Shown here in pieces: positions 54,790 to 63,659 of a stretch of DNA of 64,000 nt. This stretch comes from Amycolatopsis rubida. GTDB lineage: Bacteria; Actinomycetota; Actinomycetes; Mycobacteriales; Pseudonocardiaceae. The first letter of the stretch is position 1. Each line of letters opens with the position of its first letter. Below the pieces are notes generated by a model that was not told the origin of the DNA, ran no database searches, and saw only the letters and a program-made list of their open reading frames with translations. The stretch is from assembly GCF_900115345.1 (NCBI RefSeq), contig NZ_FOWC01000014.1, forward strand, positions 62,001 through 126,000, given 5' to 3'. The position numbers and the translations under genes are program-made.

Positions 54790-55545
54790 GTGATCCCGTT
54801 CAGCGACGGCATCCGCCTGGCCGCAGGCACCCTGACCACCGTCCCGGTCCCCGCGCCGCGCACGATCGACCGGCGGGTCGCGGGGGTGGCGATGGTGCTC
54901 GGCCCGCTCGCCGCGCTCCCCCTCGCCGCGGTCGCGGGGCTCATCGTGGCGGGCGGGGTCGCGCTCGGGCTCCCCGCCCTGGCCGTAGCCGCACTGGCGC
55001 TGGGGGCGGTAGCCCTGGGCAGCCGCGGATTGCATCTCGACGGCCTAGCCGACACCGCCGACGGGCTCGGTGCCTCCTATGACCGCGCGAAAGCCCTCGA
55101 CGTCATGCGCCGCGGAGACTCCGGGCCCACCGGTGTCGCGACGCTGCTCTTCGTCCTGCTCGTCCAGACCGGCGCGCTGACCGGCGCGATCGCGCACGGG
55201 CACGGGATCGCCGCCGCGATCCTGTCCGTCCTCTGTGGACGGTGCGTGCTCTCGCTGTGCTGCGCACGAGGGATCCCCTCGGCCCGGCCGGAGGGGTTGG
55301 GCGCGACGGTCGCCGGATCGGTCCCGGTCCTGGTGGCCGCGGTGGTGCTCGTGCTGGCGGCGGGATGTGCCGCGCTGACGCCGGGTTTTCCGTGGTGGCG
55401 CGGGGTTCTCGCGGTGGCGCTCGGGTACGCGGCCGCAGCAGTGCTACTGGCCCGGTGCGTCCAGCGCATCGGCGGAGTGACCGGCGACGTCCTCGGCGGT
55501 TGCGTCGAGGTGGCGGTCGCCGCGGCGCTACTGGCGACCGCCTGA
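54790..55545 (+). CDS. cobS: Adenosylcobinamide-GDP ribazoletransferase (cobalamin synthase)
   Basis: Integral membrane protein of 251 residues from GTG 54790 (VIPFSDGIRLAAGTLTTVPVP), the normal family start and length. Membrane helices alternate with the catalytic motif GLHLDGLADTADGLGAS and RRGDSGPTGVATLL. It joins adenosylcobinamide-GDP and alpha-ribazole to finish cobalamin. The frame is open for 450 bp upstream through the tetrapeptide repeat, so a longer N-terminus cannot be ruled out by stops alone, but the hairpin and lack of conservation favour 54790. No strong ribosome site is visible. Confidence 0.92.
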   Translation: MIPFSDGIRLAAGTLTTVPVPAPRTIDRRVAGVAMVLGPLAALPLAAVAGLIVAGGVALGLPALAVAALALGAVALGSRGLHLDGLADTADGLGASYDRAKALDVMRRGDSGPTGVATLLFVLLVQTGALTGAIAHGHGIAAAILSVLCGRCVLSLCCARGIPSARPEGLGATVAGSVPVLVAAVVLVLAAGCAALTPGFPWWRGVLAVALGYAAAAVLLARCVQRIGGVTGDVLGGCVEVAVAAALLATA

Positions 55546-55599
55546 ATCAGCAAACGAAATCGCCGGCGCGTCCGGCAACGAGGTCGGGGCTTCGTCGAC

Positions 55600-55836
55600 C
55601 TACCAGGCGTATTCCAAACCGGACAGCGCTCCCCAGCTGACCCACGCGAGGATCTCGCCGACATCCGCCACCCAGGCGCGCCGGGGGAACACACCGTTCA
55701 GCTCGCCGTCCGGGACGGCATCGGGCACCGTGAGGTCGACGCTCACCGAACCCGGAGCCCAGGCCGCGACGACTTCCGCCCGGTCTGCTTGCGCGAGCAG
55801 CACCGCGCGCTCATCCGAGTTCAGCGGCCGCGGCAT
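55600..55836 (-). CDS. Small acidic protein of unknown function
   Basis: Protein of 78 residues from ATG 55836: MPRPLNSDERAVLLAQA, then a beta-rich part with VSVDLTVPDAVPDGELNG and a Trp-rich end (AWVSWGALSGLEYAW). The start overlaps the decayed gene just upstream, so the pair may once have been an operon. I do not recognise the family. Confidence 0.5.
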   Translation of the reverse strand: MPRPLNSDERAVLLAQADRAEVVAAWAPGSVSVDLTVPDAVPDGELNGVFPRRAWVADVGEILAWVSWGALSGLEYAW

Positions 55837-55844
55837 ACGAAGAA

Positions 55845-56193
55845 CTCCTCGATCCACGCACTCTCCGCGCGAAGTCGTCGATCGCCGCGTCGGTCTCGGT
55901 GGCCGGACGCACGGCCCTGCGCGGCGTCGTCGATTGCCTGCCGGCCGTCGGAGGTTCGGCAGATCCGCAGCGACCACCGTGCTTCCAGCGAAAGCGACAG
56001 GAACTCGTGCCGTTCTGCCTCCGGGCCGGCCTTCCACATCCGCAGCGCCACGGCAAGTTCCGCCACCGGGAACGACTGCCAGGCGCCAACCGTCGACGAC
56101 CTCCAAGTCGGCTTCCACGTCGACGAAGACGTCGCCCTCGCTCCGGTAATCCAGATCCGAGGTGTCGAAACGGGAGTACGCGAACTCCACCAT
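55845..56193 (-). pseudogene. DUF7878-like protein, frameshifted
   Basis: The N-terminal part reads MVEFAYSRFDTSDLDYRSEG and ADLEVVDGWRLAVV. After a one-base shift near 56068 it continues PVAELAVALRMWKAGPEAER and LEARWSLRICRTSDGR, and after another near 55945 ATETDAAIDDFARRV. The assembled protein resembles DUF7878-type small proteins by memory of the pattern. Two frame breaks make it a likely pseudogene. Confidence 0.5.
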
Positions 56194-56305
56194 CGCCCCC
56201 CACGGCCAAATCCCCCCAGAACACGGCCGGACCGTCCCAGGCTGCGGCGGGAGCTGAATCCGTGTTACCAAGGGAGTGCCCGCGACGTATGACCGAGGGG
56301 ACCTC

Positions 56306-57505
56306 GTGGCACCCAGCTCGCCCGGATCCGCGCACCTTACCCGGCGTCGGCTGTTCCAGTTGTCCGCCGGTCTTCCGGTTCTCGCCACGGCTGCCTGCGG
56401 TTCGACGCCGGACAGCCCAGCTCCGAACCCCGCCGCACCCAAGCCGGACGGAGCGCTCGGAGCGAATTTCAACGCCGATCCGGACACCATGGGCTGGGAC
56501 GAGCTCCGGCGATCCGGCACGAAGTGGGTGCGCGGGTTCACCGCGATGCCCGATCTGGACAAGCACGACGCCGCCGAAAACCCGACGATCAAGAAACTGC
56601 GGCAAGCGGCCGATCGCCAGTACGGCACTGTGCTGTCGCTCAAGTTTCCGTACTTTCCTGATTCCCGCAAACCGATTCCGCGGCCCGGAACCCCGGCGAT
56701 GCAAGCCGATCTCGCGCGGGTCGGCAAAGTGCTGCCCGCGGTCATGGACAAGGTCGACATCCTGGTGATCGGCAATGAGCCGTTCATCGAATGCCCGCAG
56801 TCCGACTGGAACAACGGCGCGCTCAACGAATTCTACGAGACGGTCGCCGCGCACGTGATCAAGCAGCGCAAGGGAAAGACCGTCCTCTACATGGGCGCGC
56901 TCAACAATCTCGAAGATCCCCAGTGGACTGGCACCGGCACGGAACGCTGGATGGCCTACGTCCGCGACACGCCGGAGATCGAGGGCACCGACCTCCATCC
57001 GCACGTCGGCGCGCCGGACCAGGTTCGGGCGTTTCTCGATTACACCCTGCCCAGGCTGGGCGGCAAGAAGTTCCTCGTCACCGAGTTTTCGCTGGTCCAG
57101 CTGTGGAAGAAGCATCTCGCCGACCGGATCTCGGCCGAGTACGCGGGCAAATACCACGTGCCGAAGGACACCAAGGTCTGGCAGGTCATCCGCAACGCGC
57201 TGCACCAGCCGTTCCCCCAGGCGCGGTGGGACGATTTCCTCCGCACCAGCCCGTGGTTCGAGAACAACAAGGGCTTCCTCACCGACCAGATGACGAAGTT
57301 CCGCGCGACCGGCAAGCTCGCCCTCGCCGCCTACGGGATCGATCAGGGCATTGCCGCGCTCAACGGCGGGGACTTCGGACCGGATACCCCGCCGTGGCTC
57401 CTCAACAGCGTGTTCGCACGGGCGACCGTGCAGAAGAATCCCGACGGCACAGCAGCGCCGAATTACGCTTGGCTAGACGAATTCACCGTGCTCCAGAACC
57501 ATTAG
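56306..57505 (+). CDS. Tat-exported lipoprotein with glycoside-hydrolase-like barrel
   Basis: About 399 residues; GTG 56306 is favoured by GAGGGG five bases upstream. The N-terminus has a twin-arginine signal TRRRLFQLSAGLPVLATAAC with a lipobox-like cysteine at residue 31, then a Pro/Ala linker. The body reads as a TIM barrel: GWDELRRSGTKWVRGFT, VDILVIGNEPFIE and KKFLVTEFSLVQLW. The NEP and late TEF glutamates match the acid/base and nucleophile positions of clan GH-A glycosidases, an inference from motifs. The 3' end overlaps cobC tail-to-tail by 23 bp. Confidence 0.7.
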   Translation: MAPSSPGSAHLTRRRLFQLSAGLPVLATAACGSTPDSPAPNPAAPKPDGALGANFNADPDTMGWDELRRSGTKWVRGFTAMPDLDKHDAAENPTIKKLRQAADRQYGTVLSLKFPYFPDSRKPIPRPGTPAMQADLARVGKVLPAVMDKVDILVIGNEPFIECPQSDWNNGALNEFYETVAAHVIKQRKGKTVLYMGALNNLEDPQWTGTGTERWMAYVRDTPEIEGTDLHPHVGAPDQVRAFLDYTLPRLGGKKFLVTEFSLVQLWKKHLADRISAEYAGKYHVPKDTKVWQVIRNALHQPFPQARWDDFLRTSPWFENNKGFLTDQMTKFRATGKLALAAYGIDQGIAALNGGDFGPDTPPWLLNSVFARATVQKNPDGTAAPNYAWLDEFTVLQNH

Positions 57506-58508
57506 CCAGCGCGGCGAGGAAGGCGTCCGTCGTCGCGCGGTCGCGGACCGCAATACGCAGGTGGTCTGCGCCAAGACCAGGGAACGTGTCGCCGCGGCGG
57601 ACGGCGTAGCCTGCTTCGCGCAGTCGCGATCGGACGTCCGCGCCGCCGGGGATTCGGACCAGCACGAACGGGCCGCGCGGGGTGCCGGGTACGGGAATTC
57701 CCAGTGCGGCCAAGCCGGATTCCAGGTAGTCGCGGTCGGCTTCCGCGGCGGCGGCCAGCTTTTCGGCCTCTTCCAGGGCGGCGGGGCGGCAGCAGGCGAC
57801 TGTGGCCACAGCGGCCAAAGTGGACACTGACCAGGGTGGCTGTACCGCGCGCAAACGGGCGATCAGCGATGGCTCGCCGAGCACGTATCCGGCTCGCAGG
57901 CCCGCCAAGCCCCAGGTTTTGGTGAGGCTTCGCAGCACCACCACGCCCGGGATTCGTTCTCCGGCAAGGCTTTCGACTTCGCCGGGGACGGCGTCGAGGA
58001 AAGCTTCGTCCACCGCGAGCACCCGTCCGGGACGCGCCAGGGCCCGCAGCGAATCGGCGGGGTGCAGGACCGACGTCGGGTTGGTCGGGTTGCCGACGAA
58101 GACCAGGTCGGCCGAATCAGGGACCGCGGCGGGAGCCAGGCGGTAACCGTCCGCTTCGGACAGGATGACCCGGTCGACCGGGTGTCCGGCGGCGCGCAGA
58201 GCGGCTTCCGGTTCGGTGAATTGCGGGTGGACCACCACCGCGTGCTCAGCGGGAAGCGAAGCCAGCAGCGTGAACGCTTCCGCGGCACCGGCGGTCACCA
58301 GGACGTCGTCGAAATCCCGGCCGTGCCGGGCGGCGACGGCTTCCGCGGCGCGGGTTGGGTCCGGGTAGGCGGCCAGGTCGTCCAGCGCGGCGGCGAGTTC
58401 CGCACGCAGCCACGAAGGCGGAGCCGGGAGCCGGACGTTCACCGCGAGGTCGACGAGACCCTCGCCGACCTCGCGGTCGCCGTGGTGGTGGAGGTCGTAA
58501 TCAGCCAT
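57483..58508 (-). CDS. cobC: CobC-like threonine-phosphate decarboxylase/aminotransferase
   Basis: Protein of 341 residues, fold-type I PLP enzyme of the histidinol-phosphate aminotransferase branch. It starts MADYDLHHHGDREVGEGLVDLAVNV, the CobC/CobD-like opening. It has VTAGAAEAFTLL, VGNPTNPTSVLHP, the AVDEAFLD aspartate and PLP lysine in RSLTKTWGLAGLRAGY (about residue 200). It supplies the aminopropanol-phosphate side arm. It is last in the operon chlID-cobO-cobB-cobC; its start overlaps the cobB stop by 8 bp. Confidence 0.93.
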   Translation of the reverse strand: MADYDLHHHGDREVGEGLVDLAVNVRLPAPPSWLRAELAAALDDLAAYPDPTRAAEAVAARHGRDFDDVLVTAGAAEAFTLLASLPAEHAVVVHPQFTEPEAALRAAGHPVDRVILSEADGYRLAPAAVPDSADLVFVGNPTNPTSVLHPADSLRALARPGRVLAVDEAFLDAVPGEVESLAGERIPGVVVLRSLTKTWGLAGLRAGYVLGEPSLIARLRAVQPPWSVSTLAAVATVACCRPAALEEAEKLAAAAEADRDYLESGLAALGIPVPGTPRGPFVLVRIPGGADVRSRLREAGYAVRRGDTFPGLGADHLRIAVRDRATTDAFLAALANGSGAR

Positions 58509-59853
58509 GGACCGCTGCCAGGGAATGGGCGCGCACCCGCGAGGCGAACCGGTCCGCCAGTTCGGGATTTCCGGCCCAGTGCACGTGCAGGTAGGACGCG
58601 TGCAGGGAGGCCGAAGCGAACCCGTCCAGGCTGCGATCCCAGCCCCACGCGGCGGTTTCCCCGTGCGCGGGCGTGATTTCGGTGCGGTGGAATTCGTGCC
58701 CGGTGACCCGCTGCCCGGCCGCCGCGAGCACGTTGTCCGCGACCGAGACGGCCCGGCGGTAGCCGAGCTTCCCCCGCGACGTCATGGTCGCATCCGCGGC
58801 GATGGCGCCGACCATCGGCAGCCCGTCCAGCGAACGACACAGGTACAGCAAGCCCGCACATTCCGCGCTCACGGGCATTCCGGCGTCGATCGCCGCGCCG
58901 ACGGCCGTCCGAAGTTCCACATTGGACGACAACTCGGCGGCGTGCACCTCCGGGAATCCGCCGCCGAAGTACAAACCGGCGCACCCCGCAGGCAAGGTCT
59001 TGTCCCGCAAGGGATCGATGTCCACGACGTCGATTCCGCGAGCGGCCAGCAGTTCGATGTTCTCGGCGTAGCGGAAGGTGAACGCCGGACCGCCTGCGGC
59101 GGCGAGGGTCGCACGCGGACCGGCCCACCCCGGACCGGCAGTCCACAACGGACCAGTCAGCGCGGGAGCAGTTCGAGCCACCCGCGCAATGGCTTCGAGA
59201 TCGACCCCAGCGGCGACCCATTCCGCCAGTTCCGGCAGCAACCGCTGGGACTCCGCGGCCCGTTCGGCGGCCGGAACCAGACCGAGGTGCCGGCTCGGCG
59301 CATGCACGTTTTCGTTGCGCCGCAAGGCACCCAGCAACGGAACGCCGGTCGCTTCCAGTGCGGTGACGATCTCGTCCTCGTGCCGTTGCGAGCCCAGTTT
59401 GTTCAGGATCACCCCGGCGAGCCGGACGCGCGTGTCGTACTGCGCGAACCCCAGCACGGTCGCCGCGACGCTGCGCGAAGCCGCCGAAGCATCGACCACC
59501 AGCACGACCGGCGCGTTGAGCAACCGCGCGACATGCGCGGTCGACGCGTAGCCTTCGGTGCCCAAAGCGCCGTCGAAAAGGCCCATCACGCCTTCGATGA
59601 CCGCGATGTCCGCGCCCGCGGAACCGTGGCGCAGCAACGGAACCAGCGTGTCCTCGCCTTGCAGGAACGGGTCCAGGTTACGCGCGGGCCGGCCGGTGGC
59701 GAGCGAATGGTAGCTGGGATCGATGAAGTCCGGGCCGGCCTTGTGCCCGGACACCGCGTGCCCGGCGCTGCGCAACGCGGCCATGAGGCCGGCCGCGATG
59801 GTGGTTTTGCCGTGCCCGGAACCGGGCGCGGCGATGACGACCCGTGCTACCAC
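58501..59853 (-). CDS. cobB: Cobyrinic (hydrogenobyrinic) acid a,c-diamide synthase
   Basis: Protein of 450 residues; GTG 59853 overlaps the cobO stop by 7 bp. The ATP-binding domain is VVIAAPGSGHGKTTIAAGLM, HKAGPDFIDPSYH and VIEGVMGLFDG. The glutaminase domain has LYFGGGFPEVHAAEL and the nucleophile in PVSAECAGLLYL (about residue 330). It amidates the a and c acetates of the corrin ring with glutamine. Confidence 0.96.
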   Translation of the reverse strand: MVARVVIAAPGSGHGKTTIAAGLMAALRSAGHAVSGHKAGPDFIDPSYHSLATGRPARNLDPFLQGEDTLVPLLRHGSAGADIAVIEGVMGLFDGALGTEGYASTAHVARLLNAPVVLVVDASAASRSVAATVLGFAQYDTRVRLAGVILNKLGSQRHEDEIVTALEATGVPLLGALRRNENVHAPSRHLGLVPAAERAAESQRLLPELAEWVAAGVDLEAIARVARTAPALTGPLWTAGPGWAGPRATLAAAGGPAFTFRYAENIELLAARGIDVVDIDPLRDKTLPAGCAGLYFGGGFPEVHAAELSSNVELRTAVGAAIDAGMPVSAECAGLLYLCRSLDGLPMVGAIAADATMTSRGKLGYRRAVSVADNVLAAAGQRVTGHEFHRTEITPAHGETAAWGWDRSLDGFASASLHASYLHVHWAGNPELADRFASRVRAHSLAAVHG

Positions 59854-60461
59854 TCGATCCCCCGCTGGCCCTTCTGCCCGGCGTCCATCGGGTGCTTCAC
59901 TTTCGTCATTTCGGCGACCAGATCCGCGGCCTCGACCAATTCCGGCGGCGCGTAGCGGCCGGTGATCACGACGTGCTGGTGCCCGGGCCGGGCGGCCAAA
60001 GCGGACACCACGTCGTCCACTTCGAGCCAGCCCCATTTGAGCAGGTAGCTGAATTCGTCCAGGACATAGAAATCGTGCGTTTCGGCGGCGAGCCTGCGTT
60101 TGATTTCCGCCCAGCCTTCCCGGGCGTTGGCGGCATGGTCCGCTTCGGAACCCGGCTTGCGCGACCAGCTCCAGCCCTCGCCCATTTTGTGCCACTCGAC
60201 CGGACCGCCCTGCCCGGTGTCGTCGTGCAGCTTCCCGAGCGCCTTGAACGCGGCTTCCTCGCCGACGCGCCATTTCGCCGACTTCACGAACTGGAACACG
60301 CCGATCGACCAGCCCTGGTTCCATGCGCGCAACGCCATGCCGAAGGCCGCGGTCGATTTGCCTTTCATCTCGCCGGTGTGCACGGCGAGCAGCGGACGGT
60401 TGCGGCGCTGCCGGGTGGTGAGCCCGTCCTTCGGCACGACAGCCGGTTTTCCCCGCGGCAT
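59847..60461 (-). CDS. cobO: Cob(I)yrinic acid a,c-diamide adenosyltransferase
   Basis: Protein of 204 residues of the CobA/CobO (BtuR) P-loop family: VHTGEMKGKSTAAFGMALRA (Walker A, about residues 28-47), FQFVKSAKWRVGEE, DFYVLDEFSYLL (Walker B) and VVITGRYAPPELVEAAD. It attaches the 5'-deoxyadenosyl group to cob(I)alamin precursors. ATG 60461 shares its A with the chlID stop (TGATG), giving tight coupling. Confidence 0.97.
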   Translation of the reverse strand: MPRGKPAVVPKDGLTTRQRRNRPLLAVHTGEMKGKSTAAFGMALRAWNQGWSIGVFQFVKSAKWRVGEEAAFKALGKLHDDTGQGGPVEWHKMGEGWSWSRKPGSEADHAANAREGWAEIKRRLAAETHDFYVLDEFSYLLKWGWLEVDDVVSALAARPGHQHVVITGRYAPPELVEAADLVAEMTKVKHPMDAGQKGQRGIEW

Positions 60462-62476
60462 CAGGCAGCCCTTCCCGTCCGTTCGCGCACGGCCGAGGCC
60501 AGCGATTCAGCGGCCACATCGGACAGTGGCACGTGCTCGGCTCCCAGGCGGCCCGCCAGTTCCGCGGCCAGGCCGAGGCGCATCCGGCCGGTCTCGCAGT
60601 CCATCACGATCGTCGTCACGTCGGTGAGCAAACCCGCGGCGGCGTTGGCCCGCGCCACCGCGTCGGAACCGCTCGTGGCGCGGCCGTCGGTGACGAGCAC
60701 CAGCAGCGGCCTGCGGCGCGGATCGCGGATCGCCTCGACCCGCAGCACCCGCGCGGCTTCCAGCAATCCCTCGGCCAGCGGCGTACGGCCGCCGGTCGGC
60801 AAGCCCTCCAGCCGGGCCGCGGCGGCTTCGACGCTGATCGTCGGCGGGAGCGCCAGCTCGGCGTCCGTGCCACGGAAGGTGACCAGACCGACCTTGTCCC
60901 GCCGTTGGTAGGCGTCCAACAGCAGGGACAGCACGGCGGTCTTCACTTCCCGCATCCGCGTCCGCGCGCCCATCGAACCCGACGCGTCCACGCAGAACAG
61001 CACCAGATTGCCTTCGCGGCCTTCGCGCAGCGCGAACCGCAGATCCGCGGACCGCACTTCGAGACCGGCCCCGGATCGGCCCCGCGCCTGCTGATGCGGT
61101 GCGGCGGCACGGATCGTCGCGACCAGATGCGGCCGCCCGTCCCGCACACTGGGCGGCTGCACGCCGATCGTCCGGCCGGTGTCGGTGATCGCGCGCGACC
61201 GACGGCCCCGTTCGCCCTCGCCGGTGCCCTTCACCCGGAACACCCGCGCACGAAAGGTATCCCCGGCGCCGACCGTCTTCTGCGGCGAAGACCCATTGCC
61301 CGAAGGCTCGGAAGGCCCGGAAGACGGAGCGCCCTCGGAAGGGCCGCCGTCGTCCGGAAGCGGCCCGCCGCCGTCCGGACCCGGCCCGCCGCCGGAAGGC
61401 CCGTCGTCGTCCGGTCCGTCCGGAGGCTGCGGCTGCGCATCCTCCAGCGCCTGTTCCAGCTGCTCCTCGGAAATCCCCGGCGCGTCGAACGGATTCCGCC
61501 GCCGCCGGTGCGGCAATGCCAGCCGCGCCGCGACCCGGATGTCCTCGGTGGTGACCTCGGCGCGCCCGGCCCACGCCGCGTGCGCGACCGCCGTCCGCGC
61601 CGTCACGATGTCCGCGCGCATGCCGTCGACCTCGAACGACGCGCACACCTCGGCGATCTGCTGCAGCGCCGCGTCCGGCAGCTTCACCGACGGCAGAAGC
61701 CGTTGCGCCGCCTCGATCTCCGCCGCCAGCGCCGCGTCCGCCGAGGCGTAGCCGTCCGCGAAACCGTCCGGATCCGCTTCGTAGGCCAGCCGCCGCCGGA
61801 CGACCTCGACGCGCTGCTCCGGATCCCGGCTCGACGCGACCTCGACGGTCAGCCCGAACCGGTCGAGCAGCTGCGGCCGCAGCTCGCCCTCCTCCGGGTT
61901 CATCGTCCCGATCAGCACGAACCGCGCCGCGTGCGAAACGGAAACGCCCTCGCGTTCGACCGTCGCCCGGCCCATCGCCGCCGCGTCGAGCAGCGTGTCC
62001 ACCAGATGGTCGTGCAGCAGGTTGACCTCGTCGACGTACAGCAGCCCGCGATGCGCGGCGGCCAGCAGGCCGGGCTGGTAGTCGGTGACGCCCTCGGCCA
62101 GCGCCTTCTCCAGGTTCAGCGAGCCGACGACCCGGTCTTCGGCCGCGCCGACCGGCAGTTCCACCAGCCGCGCCGGCCGCCGGTGCGCGGGAACGCCCGC
62201 CGCGTGCGGGCCGTCCGGGCACGCCGGGTCCGGGCTGACCGGGTCGCAGGAGAACCGGCAGCTGTCCACTACGTCGACGCCCGGCAGCAGCCCGGCGAGC
62301 GCGCGCACCATGGTCGACTTCGCGGTGCCCTTTTCGCCCCGCACCAGTACCCCGCCGACCGCGGGCGAGATCGAGGACAGGACGAGCGCCAGACGCAGGT
62401 CCGGCATCCCGACGACAGCGGTGAACGGATAGGGCTTCAAGAGCACTCCCTCGTGGGTCGGCGTCCGGCCGATCAT
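60461..62476 (-). CDS. Fused ChlI/ChlD-type chelatase subunit (putative cobaltochelatase)
   Basis: Protein of 671 residues from ATG 62476. The N-terminal AAA+ domain has VRGEKGTAKSTMVRALAG (Walker A), GLLYVDEVNLLHDHLVD (Walker B) and IGTMNPEEGELRPQLLDRF. A Pro/Gly/Asp-rich linker (about residues 345-410) leads to an integrin I domain with MIDAS CVDASGSMGARTR. The I and D subunits of magnesium chelatase are thus fused. In actinobacteria that lack bacteriochlorophyll this protein sits in cob operons and is thought to work with CobN to insert cobalt. First gene of the unit with cobO, cobB and cobC. Confidence 0.93.
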   Translation of the reverse strand: MIGRTPTHEGVLLKPYPFTAVVGMPDLRLALVLSSISPAVGGVLVRGEKGTAKSTMVRALAGLLPGVDVVDSCRFSCDPVSPDPACPDGPHAAGVPAHRRPARLVELPVGAAEDRVVGSLNLEKALAEGVTDYQPGLLAAAHRGLLYVDEVNLLHDHLVDTLLDAAAMGRATVEREGVSVSHAARFVLIGTMNPEEGELRPQLLDRFGLTVEVASSRDPEQRVEVVRRRLAYEADPDGFADGYASADAALAAEIEAAQRLLPSVKLPDAALQQIAEVCASFEVDGMRADIVTARTAVAHAAWAGRAEVTTEDIRVAARLALPHRRRRNPFDAPGISEEQLEQALEDAQPQPPDGPDDDGPSGGGPGPDGGGPLPDDGGPSEGAPSSGPSEPSGNGSSPQKTVGAGDTFRARVFRVKGTGEGERGRRSRAITDTGRTIGVQPPSVRDGRPHLVATIRAAAPHQQARGRSGAGLEVRSADLRFALREGREGNLVLFCVDASGSMGARTRMREVKTAVLSLLLDAYQRRDKVGLVTFRGTDAELALPPTISVEAAAARLEGLPTGGRTPLAEGLLEAARVLRVEAIRDPRRRPLLVLVTDGRATSGSDAVARANAAAGLLTDVTTIVMDCETGRMRLGLAAELAGRLGAEHVPLSDVAAESLASAVRERTGRAA

Positions 62477-62510
62477 CGCACAACGAGCCCCTCGCTTAGG
62501 GTGGGAAATC

Positions 62511-63659
62511 GTGCGCGAAGAATCACGCCTGACGGTGGTCGGGATCGGGGCCGACGGGTGGGCCGGGCTCACCCCCGAGGCCCGCGACGCCGTGCGGCAG
62601 GCGGACGTCGTGCTCGGCGCGGAACGGCACCTGGCGACCTTGCCCGAAGGCCTCCGCACCCGGCCTTGGCCGAGCCCGCTGCTTCCCGCGCTCGACGGGA
62701 TCCTGGCCGAGCAGACCGGCCGGGTGTGCGTGCTGGCCAGCGGCGACCCCTTCCTCTCCGGCATCGCCACCACCCTCCGTGACCGCGGCCACGCGCTCGA
62801 AGTCCATCCCTCCGTTTCGTCAGTGACACTGGCTCGCGCACGGCTCGGCTGGTCGTTCGAGGAAACCGAGGTCGTGACGGTCGTCGGCCGCGCCGTCCAC
62901 CGCGTCGCGCGAGCCCTGGCACCCCACCGGAAACTGCTGGTCCTGGGCGGCTCCGCGGCAGAATTGCGCGAGCTGCTCAAGGCCCGCGGGTACGGCGATT
63001 CCGCCCTCACCGCCTTGGAAAACCTCGGCGCGGACGACGAACGGATCTCCGACGGCTGGACCCGCGACCCCGGTCCGCTCACCGTGTTCGCCGTGCTCTG
63101 CGACGGACCCGGGCTCCCGCTCATCGGTCTCCCCGACGATGCCTTCGAGCACGACGGCCAGCTCACCAAACGCGACCTCCGCGCCTCCGCCCTCGCCCGC
63201 CTCGCACCGAACCCGGGCGAACTTCTGTGGGACGTCGGCGCGGGCGCGGGCAGCATCGGCATCGAATGGTCCCGCGCGCATCCGCTGAACCGCGCCGTCG
63301 CGATCGAACGCGACCCCGCGCGCGCCGAACGCATCCAGCGCAACGCCAATACCCTTGGCGTGCCGGAACTACAGGTGGTCACCGGTCCAGCACCCGAAGC
63401 GCTCGCGGGGCTCCCCCGTCCGGACGCGATCTTCGTCGGCGGCGGCCTGACCGTGCCCGGTGTCCTCGACAGGTGTGTCGAAACCGACGCCCGGATCGTC
63501 GCGCACGGTGTCACCCTCGAAGCCGAGCAGATCCTGGCCGCCGCGTACGCCCGGCACGGCGGGGAACTGCAACGGATCTCCGTGGAGCACGCGAAACCGC
63601 TCGGCGGGTACACCGGATGGACGCCGTCCCGAGCAGTCACGCAGTGGAGCTGGAAATGA
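62511..63659 (+). CDS. cobL: Precorrin-6Y C5,15-methyltransferase (decarboxylating)
   Basis: Protein of 382 residues from GTG 62511, a fusion of CbiE and CbiT. The CbiE half has [20 protein letters not shown] and [16 protein letters not shown]. The CbiT half begins around residue 215 with [19 protein letters not shown] and the SAM site [18 protein letters not shown]. It methylates C5 and C15 and decarboxylates the ring C acetate of precorrin-6Y. It is 34 bp from divergent chlID and overlaps cobM by 4 bp. Confidence 0.96.
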   Translation: MREESRLTVVGIGADGWAGLTPEARDAVRQADVVLGAERHLATLPEGLRTRPWPSPLLPALDGILAEQTGRVCVLASGDPFLSGIATTLRDRGHALEVHPSVSSVTLARARLGWSFEETEVVTVVGRAVHRVARALAPHRKLLVLGGSAAELRELLKARGYGDSALTALENLGADDERISDGWTRDPGPLTVFAVLCDGPGLPLIGLPDDAFEHDGQLTKRDLRASALARLAPNPGELLWDVGAGAGSIGIEWSRAHPLNRAVAIERDPARAERIQRNANTLGVPELQVVTGPAPEALAGLPRPDAIFVGGGLTVPGVLDRCVETDARIVAHGVTLEAEQILAAAYARHGGELQRISVEHAKPLGGYTGWTPSRAVTQWSWK

